64,000 nucleotides of DNA from assembly GCA_041743835.1 (NCBI GenBank), contig JBGTLW010000341.1, forward strand, positions 1-64,000. The letters are read 5' to 3'. Within the stretch, counting starts at the first letter, position 1, and each line of letters begins with the position of its first letter. The notes under the pieces were generated by a model. It did not search any database. It had not been told where the DNA came from and saw nothing but the letters and a program-made list of their open reading frames with translations. The DNA comes from JBGTLW01 sp041743835 (GTDB lineage Bacteria; Planctomycetota; Phycisphaerae; Phycisphaerales; Phycisphaeraceae). Positions 1 through 8,296 of this stretch are shown piece after piece. Position numbers and translations under genes: made by a program.

Positions 1-1022
1 GTGAGGCGCGGCGCGCGGGCCATGCGCCCGGCGGCCAGTTCCTCCTCCCGCTTGTGCTCCTCATCCATCCACGCCTTGGCCTCGTCCTTGCCCAGCACGC
101 GGATGTTCTCAACCGGATACGCGGCTGGCGGGTCGATACCGATCTTCACCAACGCAAGCTGTGTGAGGATCTGCGTGTCGAGCACGATCCCGATGCCGTC
201 ATCGGTTTCCACGATCGACTTGCGGTGCGGGAGCTTCTTCTTGAGGTCGGCATAGGTCTTGTCTTCATACCGCAGGCAGCACATGAGCCGACCACAACGC
301 CCGGAGATTTTCTGCGGGTCGAGCGTCGCCTTCTGGACCTTGGCGCTCCGCATGGACACGGGTTTAAGCACCTTGAGGAACTGCTTGCAGCAGCAGTGCT
401 GGCCGCACTTCTCGTAGTCCGCGACAAGCCGGGCCTCCTCGCGGTCGTTGACCTGGACCATCTCGATCCGCGTCTGGAACTCCGCAGCCAGCAGCCTGAC
501 CAGCTCGCGGAAGTCCACCCATTGGTCGGCCATGTAGTAAAACAGCACCTTCTCGCCACCGAGCAGCAGCTCGACATCGACCATGTGCATCTGGAGGTTC
601 AGCTCGATGACCATCCGCTTGCAGGTCTTGATGTACTCGGGCTTGTAGAGGTCCAGCCGGGCCTGCTCGTTGAGGTCTTCGATGGTGGCGACGCGGAGGA
701 TGCGGCCGTTGGTGGTGAAGGGGTAGTCCTTACCGCCGGAGTTCTCGATGTAGGTGAGCATCTGCTTCCGGGAGACGCTCTTGCCGCAGCCGGAGTTGTC
801 GCAGGTGGTGGTGAGCATCTCGCCCAGCTCGGTGCCCCGGGGCGAGCGGATGACGAGCTTCGAGCCGCAGCCGGGCTTGGCGTCGCCGCTGTAGGGCAGC
901 TCAGCGATCATCTTCTGGTAGCCGTAGCGCACGACCATGGAGGTGGGCGGCTTGAGCTCTTCGTAGATTTTGCGGTCTTCCTCCTCGAGCATGACGGGGA
1001 GGGGGACAATGGAACCGGGCAT
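1..1022 (-). CDS. ricT: PSP1-domain protein of the RicT/YaaT family (C-terminal end outside the window)
   Basis: The frame is open from an ATG at 1022 to the window edge, so about 340 residues are visible and the C-terminus is missing. The core is typical of PSP1/RicT proteins: a segment reading KCGQHCCCKQFLKVL is followed by VSMRSAKVQKATLD, KISGRCGRLMCCLRYE and DKTYADLKKKLPH. In Bacillota RicT is part of the Fe-S-containing RicA-RicF-RicT complex that promotes RNase Y-dependent mRNA maturation; the cysteine-rich stretch seen here would serve as the cluster or metal site. An N-terminal extension of about 100 residues carries another four cysteines (CGS, TCDNSGCGK). An in-frame ATG at 992 is an alternative start. 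No RicA or RicF gene is in the window, so the partner set is unknown. Confidence 0.85.
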   Translation of the reverse strand, partial: MPGSIVPLPVMLEEEDRKIYEELKPPTSMVVRYGYQKMIAELPYSGDAKPGCGSKLVIRSPRGTELGEMLTTTCDNSGCGKSVSRKQMLTYIENSGGKDYPFTTNGRILRVATIEDLNEQARLDLYKPEYIKTCKRMVIELNLQMHMVDVELLLGGEKVLFYYMADQWVDFRELVRLLAAEFQTRIEMVQVNDREEARLVADYEKCGQHCCCKQFLKVLKPVSMRSAKVQKATLDPQKISGRCGRLMCCLRYEDKTYADLKKKLPHRKSIVETDDGIGIVLDTQILTQLALVKIGIDPPAAYPVENIRVLGKDEAKAWMDEEHKREEELAAGRMARAPRL

Positions 1023-1567
1023 GGGACACACTCCGTGCAAGACGCAACCTGTCCCCGGCCTGGCCGGGCGACGGCATGATCTCGATCTGTCGCCGAGCAG
1101 GTTTTTTAGGTGCCCCAAAGCCGCTCGGCTGGCGTTGGGGGTCCAAACACGGGGTGTTGCGAGCATGATACCACAGGGCGGCCACCCGGTGTATCGCGTA
1201 GCCGCTAGGCACGCACTGACAGCCCCCGAAAACTCACGTGCGCCCCATTCCTCAGGGCCTGCGCCCCATTGCTCAAGGCCTGCGCCCCATTCCGCAGAGC
1301 CTGCGCCCCATTCCTCAAGGCCTGCGCCCCGTTCTTCAGGACTTGCGCCCCATAACTTCAGGCCAGTGTCATGTTCCACAGATTTGCAACCCAGTCCCCG
1401 CCACACCTCGGCCAAGCCGATGTGTGCCCCGACGCCCGTACCAACAATCCACCACAACCGCGCAATGCCCGCGCCACACCTAACCGCCCACCGCGTCGCG
1501 GTTGCGGGCTAGTTCCCGAGCATGGCTGCGCGGTGGCATCCAATCCGCCGGGCGATATTGCGGGCCG
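1023..1567. other. 545-bp non-coding interval with a tandem repeat
   Basis: Between the ricT start and the sulfotransferase stop I see no convincing gene. The main structure is a 21-bp tandem repeat (separate entry). The two overlapping short plus-strand frames through this interval are open only because the repeat unit is a multiple of three and lacks stops. The promoter of ricT should lie at about 1030-1150 but no clear -35/-10 pair is visible. Confidence 0.6.
1240..1365. repeat. Six tandem copies of a 21-bp repeat
   Basis: Six consecutive units begin at 1240, 1261, 1282, 1303, 1324 and 1345. The consensus is GCGCCCCATTCCTCAAGGCCT-like; each unit keeps GCGCCCC at its start and varies mainly in the middle (ATTCCTC, ATTGCTC, ATTCCGC, GTTCTTC). 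Units are contiguous without unique spacers, so this is a minisatellite rather than a CRISPR array. Because the unit is seven codons long, a plus-strand frame reads an apparent heptad LRPIPQG repeat. That frame has no homology I recognise and no ribosome binding site, so I treat it as non-coding. Confidence 0.9.
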
Positions 1568-2596
1568 CTAGCCCATGATTTTTTCTACGGTGCCGCTTTC
1601 AATCGTTGCGGGACCCGCGTTGGTGGTCATGGCCGTATTGGCATTTAATGGATACGCGGTCGCCGCACCCACCATCGTGGACTCGTCACGCCGTGGGCTC
1701 CAATGCGACAGATTTCGCAGAAGCATTTTCTCCAATTGTCGCACATCGTCGGCGAACCATGATTCAAGCCTTACACGCGTATGATCGGGGACGGCGATCC
1801 GCTCCAAGTTGGCCCGCCGAGCCTTCATTACGCATTTATAGAGCGGCTCACGCACCCACTTCGGTAGTTGGTTCTTCAACACCGTGGTCCATTGACGCTT
1901 GTGCGTCAGCATGTGTACCAAGCGGTTTCGGGGGCGACCCGTAGCGTTGTACTGCGTCGAAAGGTCCGGACAGAATGACTGATCGACGCCGATGAAGCGG
2001 TAGATGCGTCGCATGACCTCTGGTGCGTCAGCTTGAAAATCCTCGAATAACTCAATGTGGACCCGGTCGGACCCAAAGGCGAGATAGTAGGGTTGCAACA
2101 TCCTCGCGTAACGACCGCGATCCAGATAGTGGTGCCAGCCCCATGGTAATTCTTGTCCAACCCCGCGTATCTCGTCGTCAATCGCCTGCTCGAATGACCG
2201 CGTCTCCTTCCCCTGATCTCGGTACATGCAGTAGCTGGAGAAAGCCCGCTCGACAGGATTGCGCAGCACCGCGATGATGCGCACATCCCCCAACAACTGC
2301 CTCATCCTAGGGGGTGCGGTATGGGTGTAGATGTACTGGGGGGAGACTTCACCAACCGCCTTGGCTCCACCCGTATCGGTGAACAGAGAGCGGTACTCCG
2401 CCAGGGTCTTCACCCGATAGTACTCGGCGGTCTGAGGATGAGTCTTGGTTAACTGCTGGGCCGCGTCATCGTATGCGAAGTAGCACGTCTCTTTTACGCG
2501 GCTCATATGCACGTCGGGGTGCTGAGCCAGATAGTGGTAGATGGACGTGGTCCCCGCCTTACCGGCACCAATCACGATAAATGTAGGTAATGTCAT
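1568..2596 (-). CDS. Sulfotransferase domain protein
   Basis: A 342-residue cytoplasmic sulfotransferase of the PAPS-dependent fold (Sulfotransfer_1/3 type). The 5'-phosphosulfate loop is GAGKAGTTS at residues 10-18, and the 3'-phosphate-binding stretch is VLRNPVERAFSSY at about 110-122, with the expected Arg and Ser. EVSPQYIY near residue 83 is common in bacterial members. Such enzymes transfer sulfate from PAPS to sugars or other hydroxyl groups, often on surface polysaccharides; the acceptor cannot be read from sequence. The last 45 residues are low in complexity. Base composition is visibly less GC-rich than in neighbouring genes, and it stands alone between unrelated genes, which suggests acquisition by transfer. 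Confidence 0.88.
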   Translation of the reverse strand: MTLPTFIVIGAGKAGTTSIYHYLAQHPDVHMSRVKETCYFAYDDAAQQLTKTHPQTAEYYRVKTLAEYRSLFTDTGGAKAVGEVSPQYIYTHTAPPRMRQLLGDVRIIAVLRNPVERAFSSYCMYRDQGKETRSFEQAIDDEIRGVGQELPWGWHHYLDRGRYARMLQPYYLAFGSDRVHIELFEDFQADAPEVMRRIYRFIGVDQSFCPDLSTQYNATGRPRNRLVHMLTHKRQWTTVLKNQLPKWVREPLYKCVMKARRANLERIAVPDHTRVRLESWFADDVRQLEKMLLRNLSHWSPRRDESTMVGAATAYPLNANTAMTTNAGPATIESGTVEKIMG

Positions 2597-2813
2597 CCGA
2601 GCAAAATCCCCTCAATCGCTTGAGAAAAGCGGCAAACTGTTCCATCAGCCATGCGGCCCAAAGGTCCTGCGAGGTCACTGCAAGGTGCTTCAACCCTGTT
2701 GTTCATTGTCACCACGCAAAAGGTAGCTCAGAAAAAGTAAAACGCAAGTAGGAACAACCCTTGGATTGGATTGGGCGTACCGGTTGCAACGGTGAGGGGG
2801 TTTGCGCACACGC

Positions 2814-4787
2814 TCAGGGGGGGTCGGTCTTGGTCACCATTTCCGCGCCCTCTGAGCCGTAGGCCACGCCGCCACGGGTGAGGAATGCGATGGCGAAGGA
2901 TGTTTCGGAGACGTTGCCCCATGAGCCGTCGTCTTTCTGGCTGCGGAGGATGTATTCGGAGCCGCTCTGGTACCAGTCGAGTTTGTTGAACTCGCGCTGC
3001 CCGGTGAGCAGGCCGACGTGTTGGACGGCTGCGAGGTAGTAGTACGTCCAGCCGGGCTTGATGGGGTTGCGGTCCGGGGTGAACTGGTAGTTGAGCCATT
3101 CCATCCCGCTGGCGATGGCCTTGTCTGCTTTCTCGTGCATCTGCTCGGGCAGGTGCTCGCGGGAGACCAGCAGACAGGTGAGCCCGGCCGCGGTCATTGA
3201 GCCATACGACACCTGCTGCTCATTGCCCAGGTATGACCAGCCGCCATCGACCTGTTGGCCGTTGAGACACGCCTGCGCCAGCCGCTGCCAGTGCTGCGGG
3301 GCGATCTCGATCTGCGCCACTTCGTCGGCCAGCCAGAGGCCCAGGGCCCCCGCCAGCGTCACCGATATGTCACGGCGGGATTGCTTCTTGCTGTCCGCCA
3401 TCGTGTATTCGTAATAGCCCTCGGCGGTCTGCGCGGTCCGCAGCCAGACGGTATCGCCCAGCATCACCTTGCGGTAGCGCTCGCGATCGGGCAGGAGCTC
3501 CCATGCGTGCATGCGGAAGCACACGGCGTAGGTGCCGGACAACTCGGCGGCAAACAGCCAACGGATCGCCCGCGCCAGTTCCGGGGTGGTGCGTGGCTCT
3601 TCCTCGGCCATGAGCAGGGCGTACACGGCGATCGCGGTGTGCCCGCCGAAGTTGCGGCTCTGGTTGTGCTGGGTCTGCTTCTCCCATAGCTCCTCGGGGT
3701 CCATCTGCTGGTAGAGCCAGGCCACGCCCTTCTCGATCGCGGCGTCCACCTTCGGGTCACGGTGCCCACGCCCGCCGCCCGCCAGCTTCTCGACGCGCTT
3801 GCGCGCCACCTTGCGGGAGATGCCCAGCATCGCCAACTGGTCATCCAACTGGCGTAGCTCGTGCTTCGCGGCCAATCTTGCCTCGTCCTCGGTCGGGTGC
3901 TTGAGCAGGTACTCGCTGTAATACAGCTTCGCGCGGATCATGGATTCTTCACGCAGGCCCGTGCCGGGCAGCGCGGCCCGCTGGGTGTACCACTTCCCAA
4001 GGCGCAGCGCGGCGTCCTCGGTCATCTCCGCCAGCGGCGACGACGCGAGGCTGAGGATTTCGTGGAGCTGCGAGTCTTTGAGAGCGGGGACCGCGGCGAT
4101 GGCTTCACCGGGGCTGTCCAGTTCGAGGCCGACCAGTTCGAGCAGGGTTTCCGCGGCGGCGGCATCCTCGGGGTTCGTCGCAAGGGCGGCTTTGGCCTTG
4201 TCGATATCCGCAAGCACCTGCCCCAGCTTTTGCGCACGCGCGAGGGATTTCTCGGCCTCTGCCTTGCGGCGCAGCAGGTGCTGATCGGCAAACGCCAGGC
4301 CACGCTCGAAGAACTGCTTCGCTCCAGCCGGATCGCGCTCCGCAAGCCGAGCCGCACCAAACGCCTGATACATGTCGAACATGCCGTCGGGGTCGCGGTC
4401 GGCCCGCTTGAGATTCTCGAACCGCAGCTCCTCCAGCGTGAGCCGCATCCCATCGAAACGCGCAGCCTCCAGAGGCGCGGCCGCCTCTTGAAGCTCGATC
4501 GACTTGGCTGCGGCTTCATAACCCTCGGGGTGCTTGATGCCGTACTCGTAAGCCTTCTCGACGATGCGTGCCCGGAGCTCCTGCGCAAGCCCGGGGCGCT
4601 CCAGCCCATCGAGGAAGGTCTGCGCCAGCTTGGCGTCATCGACGAGCGACTCGGTCGCGGCCGCCTCCGCGATGGCCTTGCCGAACATGAAATTGAACGC
4701 CATCTCCGCCCGGTCCATCTGTGCCGCGGCAGGCAGGGCGAAGCAGATCAGAGACAACAACGCAACAGAAGCAGTAAAGCGTTTCAT
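2814..4787 (-). CDS. Secreted protein with squalene-cyclase/prenyltransferase-type repeats
   Basis: From the ATG at 4787 the protein has 657 residues. It begins with a signal peptide (MKRFTASVALLSLICFALPAAAQ, cut after AAA). Residues of about 30-330 are helical and Ala/Leu/Glu-rich and resemble TPR-like repeats. The second half has the alpha/alpha-toroid signature of the terpene-cyclase/prenyltransferase fold, with QW-like motifs QQVDGGWSY and QKDDGSWG and a repeated AIxKGxxWL pattern. Planctomycetes carry many such exported proteins; they are not thought to cyclise terpenes and their function is unknown. The open frame continues upstream of 4787, but that extension is a shadow through metF and has no family similarity. 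Confidence 0.85.
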   Translation of the reverse strand: MKRFTASVALLSLICFALPAAAQMDRAEMAFNFMFGKAIAEAAATESLVDDAKLAQTFLDGLERPGLAQELRARIVEKAYEYGIKHPEGYEAAAKSIELQEAAAPLEAARFDGMRLTLEELRFENLKRADRDPDGMFDMYQAFGAARLAERDPAGAKQFFERGLAFADQHLLRRKAEAEKSLARAQKLGQVLADIDKAKAALATNPEDAAAAETLLELVGLELDSPGEAIAAVPALKDSQLHEILSLASSPLAEMTEDAALRLGKWYTQRAALPGTGLREESMIRAKLYYSEYLLKHPTEDEARLAAKHELRQLDDQLAMLGISRKVARKRVEKLAGGGRGHRDPKVDAAIEKGVAWLYQQMDPEELWEKQTQHNQSRNFGGHTAIAVYALLMAEEEPRTTPELARAIRWLFAAELSGTYAVCFRMHAWELLPDRERYRKVMLGDTVWLRTAQTAEGYYEYTMADSKKQSRRDISVTLAGALGLWLADEVAQIEIAPQHWQRLAQACLNGQQVDGGWSYLGNEQQVSYGSMTAAGLTCLLVSREHLPEQMHEKADKAIASGMEWLNYQFTPDRNPIKPGWTYYYLAAVQHVGLLTGQREFNKLDWYQSGSEYILRSQKDDGSWGNVSETSFAIAFLTRGGVAYGSEGAEMVTKTDPP

Positions 4788-4917
4788 GGGCGGGCCTTGA
4801 TGGGAGAAAAGATTCCTGACCGCTGCATGATACCGCTGGGAGTCACTGGCGCAAAGGCAGCCACGCCGGGCCGTTGGGCCCGGGCGGTGGCTACTGGTGA
4901 CGCGGGGTTGGGTTACG

Positions 4918-5826
4918 TCAGGCCTGCAAGCCCGCGGAGTCGGTGACGCCGAGGTTCTGGTAGATCTGCCGGGTGGCGTCGGACTGGTTGAGGGTATAGA
5001 AGTGGATGCCCCGGACGTTGTTGTCCAGCAGGTCGCGGCACTGCTCGGTGGCCCAGTGGATGCCCACGCGGGCGACGGCTTCCTCGTCGCCGTTGCACCG
5101 CTGGATCGACCGCAGCAGCCGTGCTGGGTAGCGTGCCCCGGCCGCGAGTTCAGCCATGCGGCGCATGCCCTTGCCGGAGGTGATCGGCATGACCCCCGCC
5201 AGGATGGGCACACGGATGCCCGCGAGTTCGCAGCGCTCGCGGAAGTCGTGGAAGTCCCGGTTGTCGAAGAAAAGCTGGGTGCAGATGTAGTCCGCCCCGG
5301 CATCGACCTTGGCCTTGAGGTGATCCATCTCCTGCAGGCGGTTGGGCGTGTCGGGATGGCCCTCGGGGAAGCCCGCGACGCCGACGCCAAAGCCCCGCGC
5401 GTCGGCGTGGCCCTTGAAGGCTTTGATGTGGGCGACCAGTTGCGCGGCATAGCGGAAGGCGTCTTTCGAGCGGTCCCAGCCGGCGCGATCGCGGGGGACA
5501 TCGCCGGAGAGGGCGAGGATGCTGCCTACGTTCTCCTTAGCCCAGACTTCGAGTACGCGGTCGATCTCCGCCCTGTCGTGACAGACACACGTGAGGTGCG
5601 GGATCGTCGCGAGGCCGGTTTCTCGCTTGATCCGCAGGACCAGGTCATTGGTCAACTCGCGCGTGCTCCCGCCTGCGCCGTACGTCACATCAACAAACGC
5701 GGGCTTGAGCAACTCGAGCTCACGGACTGAAGTGAACAACCTCTCCGACGCCTCGGGGGTCTTCGGCGGGAAGAACTCGAACGAGAAGGTGACCGGGTGC
5801 GCGGCAAAGATGTCGAGGATGTGCAT
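4918..5826 (-). CDS. metF: Methylenetetrahydrofolate reductase
   Basis: A 302-residue FAD-dependent enzyme that reduces 5,10-methylenetetrahydrofolate to 5-methyltetrahydrofolate for methionine synthesis. The N-terminal FSFEFFPPKT carries the catalytic Glu17, followed by DVTYGAGGS, HLTCV, LSGDVPRD and CTQLFFDN, all at the family positions. Length is normal for a bacterial MetF without a C-terminal regulatory domain. It is a single gene with its own promoter and a palindromic operator candidate at 5843-5889 (separate entries). Confidence 0.95.
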   Translation of the reverse strand: MHILDIFAAHPVTFSFEFFPPKTPEASERLFTSVRELELLKPAFVDVTYGAGGSTRELTNDLVLRIKRETGLATIPHLTCVCHDRAEIDRVLEVWAKENVGSILALSGDVPRDRAGWDRSKDAFRYAAQLVAHIKAFKGHADARGFGVGVAGFPEGHPDTPNRLQEMDHLKAKVDAGADYICTQLFFDNRDFHDFRERCELAGIRVPILAGVMPITSGKGMRRMAELAAGARYPARLLRSIQRCNGDEEAVARVGIHWATEQCRDLLDNNVRGIHFYTLNQSDATRQIYQNLGVTDSAGLQA

Positions 5827-5842
5827 AAGCGGACCTTAATCT

Positions 5843-5858
5843 GTTTATCCGGATTAAC
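5843..5858. promoter_or_regulatory. Palindromic operator candidate of metF
   Basis: GTTTATCCGGATTAAC is a 16-bp palindrome centred on CCGG, matching in 14 of 16 positions. A second overlapping symmetry, ATCCG-6 nt-CGGAT, spans 5847-5862. It lies between the predicted -10 box and the metF ATG and covers the expected transcription start, the classical place for a repressor. A methionine/SAM- or SAH-responsive regulator would make sense but none is encoded nearby. Confidence 0.55.
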
Positions 5859-5860
5859 GG

Positions 5861-5889
5861 ATGATATATGCGGCACGCGATCGGGTCAA
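5861..5889 (-). promoter_or_regulatory. Sigma-70-type promoter of metF
   Basis: On the minus strand TTGACC (5889-5884) and TATCAT (5866-5861) are separated by exactly 17 bp. Transcription would start near 5854, giving a leader of about 28 nt, too short for a riboswitch. Confidence 0.65.
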
Positions 5890-6034
5890 AGAAAAAACCA
5901 TCAGCACACGGCCCGGCTCTTTTGTAATCTATGTCGGCTCTGCTCTAGCTGACGCCGACATTGCCCATTGATTTTGTTCCAGCCATTCGTACACGGGGAT
6001 TCGCATGACATCACGACCTGGTCCCAAGCCCATC

Positions 6035-8296
6035 ATGACCTGCGCCAACCGCTTTACGCGGGCTGGCCTGATCGGCACTGCTGTGCTGTTCATCGGCTGT
6101 CCAGCCTTGGCGGACGCCAAAACACCGCCCGATTCACCCTTCAAGGGGTGGCAAGGCATGAGGGTGATCCAGCAGGAAAGTTATCCCATGCGGATGACGG
6201 CCGCTGATCTCAATGCCGACGGGCAGGATGAACTGGTGGTCATCAACCCGAGGCAGGCAAGGCTGGAGGTTTACCGCTACCGCGGACCCGATGCCGAGGC
6301 CGAGCCTGACCAGACCCCGGGCAAGCCCAACGAACTCCCGATGGCGGCGGACTTTGAGCGTGTCGAGCTAGGGCTGGAGAATCTACCCATCGACGCGCTG
6401 GCGCACGACCTGGATGGGGATGGTCGGCCGGAGCTGATCGTCCTGGTCGTCGCGCCCAACCGCTTGGAGGTCCACAGCGCCAAGGAGGGGCTGGACTACC
6501 AGAAGGTGCAGACCATCGACCTGCTCGATGGCAACTACACCGGCCGGAGCGGCGCGCTGCTCATCGACGCCACGGGGCCGACACCGACCGCGCTGGTCAG
6601 CATGTCACAGGGCATTCAAACCGTGCCCCTGATGCTGCCCACCGAGATGAACAAGGACGCCCGCCCCGGCAAGCCGACATGGCTCGACCCGAAGCAGGAC
6701 GTGTCGCACGTGGATTGGTGGCTGGCGGACCTGGATCACGACGGCTCCCCGGACCTGATCCAGTGGACCAGCAAGCCCGACAGCTCGATCATCTGGCGGC
6801 AGCGCATCAATGGGCGGCTGCTTCCGCCACAGGTGCTGTACGATCGGCTGGTGGATCAGGTGGTGATGTTCGAGTCGCAGCCGGGCAGGGCAGAGATCGC
6901 GATGCTCGGCGGGGTGCAGCCGGGCGTGCTGAGGCGGTATAAGCTCGGGCTTGATGATGAAGGGCCGATCGGTCAACGGCAGACGCTGGCGATGAAGGAC
7001 CCCAGCAAGACGCCGTGGTGCGTCGTGACCGTCGAGGGACAGGCCACGCTCCTGGTCGTGGATAGCGATCAGCCCCGGCTCAACACCTTCACGCTGGACG
7101 CCAGCGGGTGGCGGGCAGGGCCGACCTACCCCATCGTCACCGGCGTCGAGCAGATCACCCCCGCGTACGCCAGCCCCGGCAGCATCCTCATGCGAGTGAA
7201 AGACGCGGGGCAGCTGTACCAAAGCGCGTGGGATGGCGAACGTTTCTCCTACCCCGCGTTGCTGGCATCAACCGACGCGGACGCGGCCGACACCACCACC
7301 GACCGCGCGGTGCTCAATCTCGGCGTGGTCGGGCAGACCACATGGTGGACCCAGCGTGTGGGGAAGGACGTGGCGCTGTTCCGCCAAGGCGGGCCTTATG
7401 CCGAGGGTGACGGCCCAGTCGTATTCTCGGGTCTTGGCGACAAGGTCAGGGAGGCCGTCTGGCTCGGTGGTGAGAGGCTGCTGGTCAACGACCAGTACGC
7501 CCGGCAACCCAAGCTGGTCACGCTCGCGGATGGCAAGACCACGATTGAAGAACCCACCCACCTGCGGGCGATTAAGGCCGATGAGTTACGGCTCTACGAA
7601 ATCGATGGTGAGCTCCGGCTTGGCCGGCTGACCGAGGGCGTGCTTCAATGGCTCGACGCGCGGATGCAGCCGACGGACCAGGTGATGCTGCCCGAGGGGG
7701 CGAGGCTCTCTTCCTTCGTGCCCACCGCAAACGGCAAGGCGTGGGCGCTGCAGGCGGGCGGCCAACGCATCCACCAGTTGTCCCCCGACGACGCGGGCAT
7801 CCTCCGGGTCACCGACACCCACCGCGTCCCCGGCGGGCAGAACCTGATCCACGAACACCACCTCGGGTTGTTGCTCATCGGGGGCGATGCCATCACCCAA
7901 ATCTCGCCGGGTCAGTCGCGTAAGCTCGAACTGGTGCAGACCATCGACAGCCGCGAGGGTCGGCCAAGCGGTGTGCGTGCGGCGACAATCCACCGCATCT
8001 TTGCCGCAAAGGTCACCGGCGACAAGACCGAACAGCTGATCCTCGCCGACGACACCCGCCATCAACTCACCCTGCTGGGTGTCGATCCCGAAGACGAAGA
8101 GGGCAAACTCAAATCATGGCTCTCCTGGCCGGTGTTTGAGGACCGCAAGTACCCCTATGGCTACGAGGAACCCAGCCGTGGCGGAGAGCCACGCACCATC
8201 CTTTCACTGGACATCGACGGGGACAAACACCCCGACCTGGCCATGCTGAGCCACGACCGCTTGATCATTTATCTCGGCCGGGAAACTAAGCCATGA
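6035..8296 (+). CDS. Secreted FG-GAP/VCBS-repeat protein
   Basis: From the ATG at 6035 (an alternative in-frame ATG is at 6005) the product has 753 residues and begins with a signal peptide, MTCANRFTRAGLIGTAVLFIG followed by CPALADA. Four calcium-binding FG-GAP-type loops are visible: ADLNADGQDELVV near the N-terminus, HDLDGDGRPELIV, ADLDHDGSPDLIQW, and LDIDGDKHPDLAML near the C-terminus. This pattern indicates a beta-propeller protein acting outside the cytoplasm. The stop overlaps the start of the protease gene by four bases (ATGA at 8293-8296), so the two are translationally coupled and probably act together. The ligand is unknown. Confidence 0.82.
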   Translation: MTCANRFTRAGLIGTAVLFIGCPALADAKTPPDSPFKGWQGMRVIQQESYPMRMTAADLNADGQDELVVINPRQARLEVYRYRGPDAEAEPDQTPGKPNELPMAADFERVELGLENLPIDALAHDLDGDGRPELIVLVVAPNRLEVHSAKEGLDYQKVQTIDLLDGNYTGRSGALLIDATGPTPTALVSMSQGIQTVPLMLPTEMNKDARPGKPTWLDPKQDVSHVDWWLADLDHDGSPDLIQWTSKPDSSIIWRQRINGRLLPPQVLYDRLVDQVVMFESQPGRAEIAMLGGVQPGVLRRYKLGLDDEGPIGQRQTLAMKDPSKTPWCVVTVEGQATLLVVDSDQPRLNTFTLDASGWRAGPTYPIVTGVEQITPAYASPGSILMRVKDAGQLYQSAWDGERFSYPALLASTDADAADTTTDRAVLNLGVVGQTTWWTQRVGKDVALFRQGGPYAEGDGPVVFSGLGDKVREAVWLGGERLLVNDQYARQPKLVTLADGKTTIEEPTHLRAIKADELRLYEIDGELRLGRLTEGVLQWLDARMQPTDQVMLPEGARLSSFVPTANGKAWALQAGGQRIHQLSPDDAGILRVTDTHRVPGGQNLIHEHHLGLLLIGGDAITQISPGQSRKLELVQTIDSREGRPSGVRAATIHRIFAAKVTGDKTEQLILADDTRHQLTLLGVDPEDEEGKLKSWLSWPVFEDRKYPYGYEEPSRGGEPRTILSLDIDGDKHPDLAMLSHDRLIIYLGRETKP

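Noticed and set aside
1240..1365. CRISPR array
   Set aside because: Repeats are contiguous, with no unique spacers, and no cas gene is present.
4788..5501. N-terminal extension of the prenyltransferase-fold protein into metF
   Set aside because: The signal peptide begins at the ATG at 4787, and the upstream frame overlaps metF and has shadow-like composition.
5827..5880. SAM riboswitch upstream of metF
   Set aside because: The predicted leader of about 28 nt is too short, and no SAM-aptamer core motif is visible.
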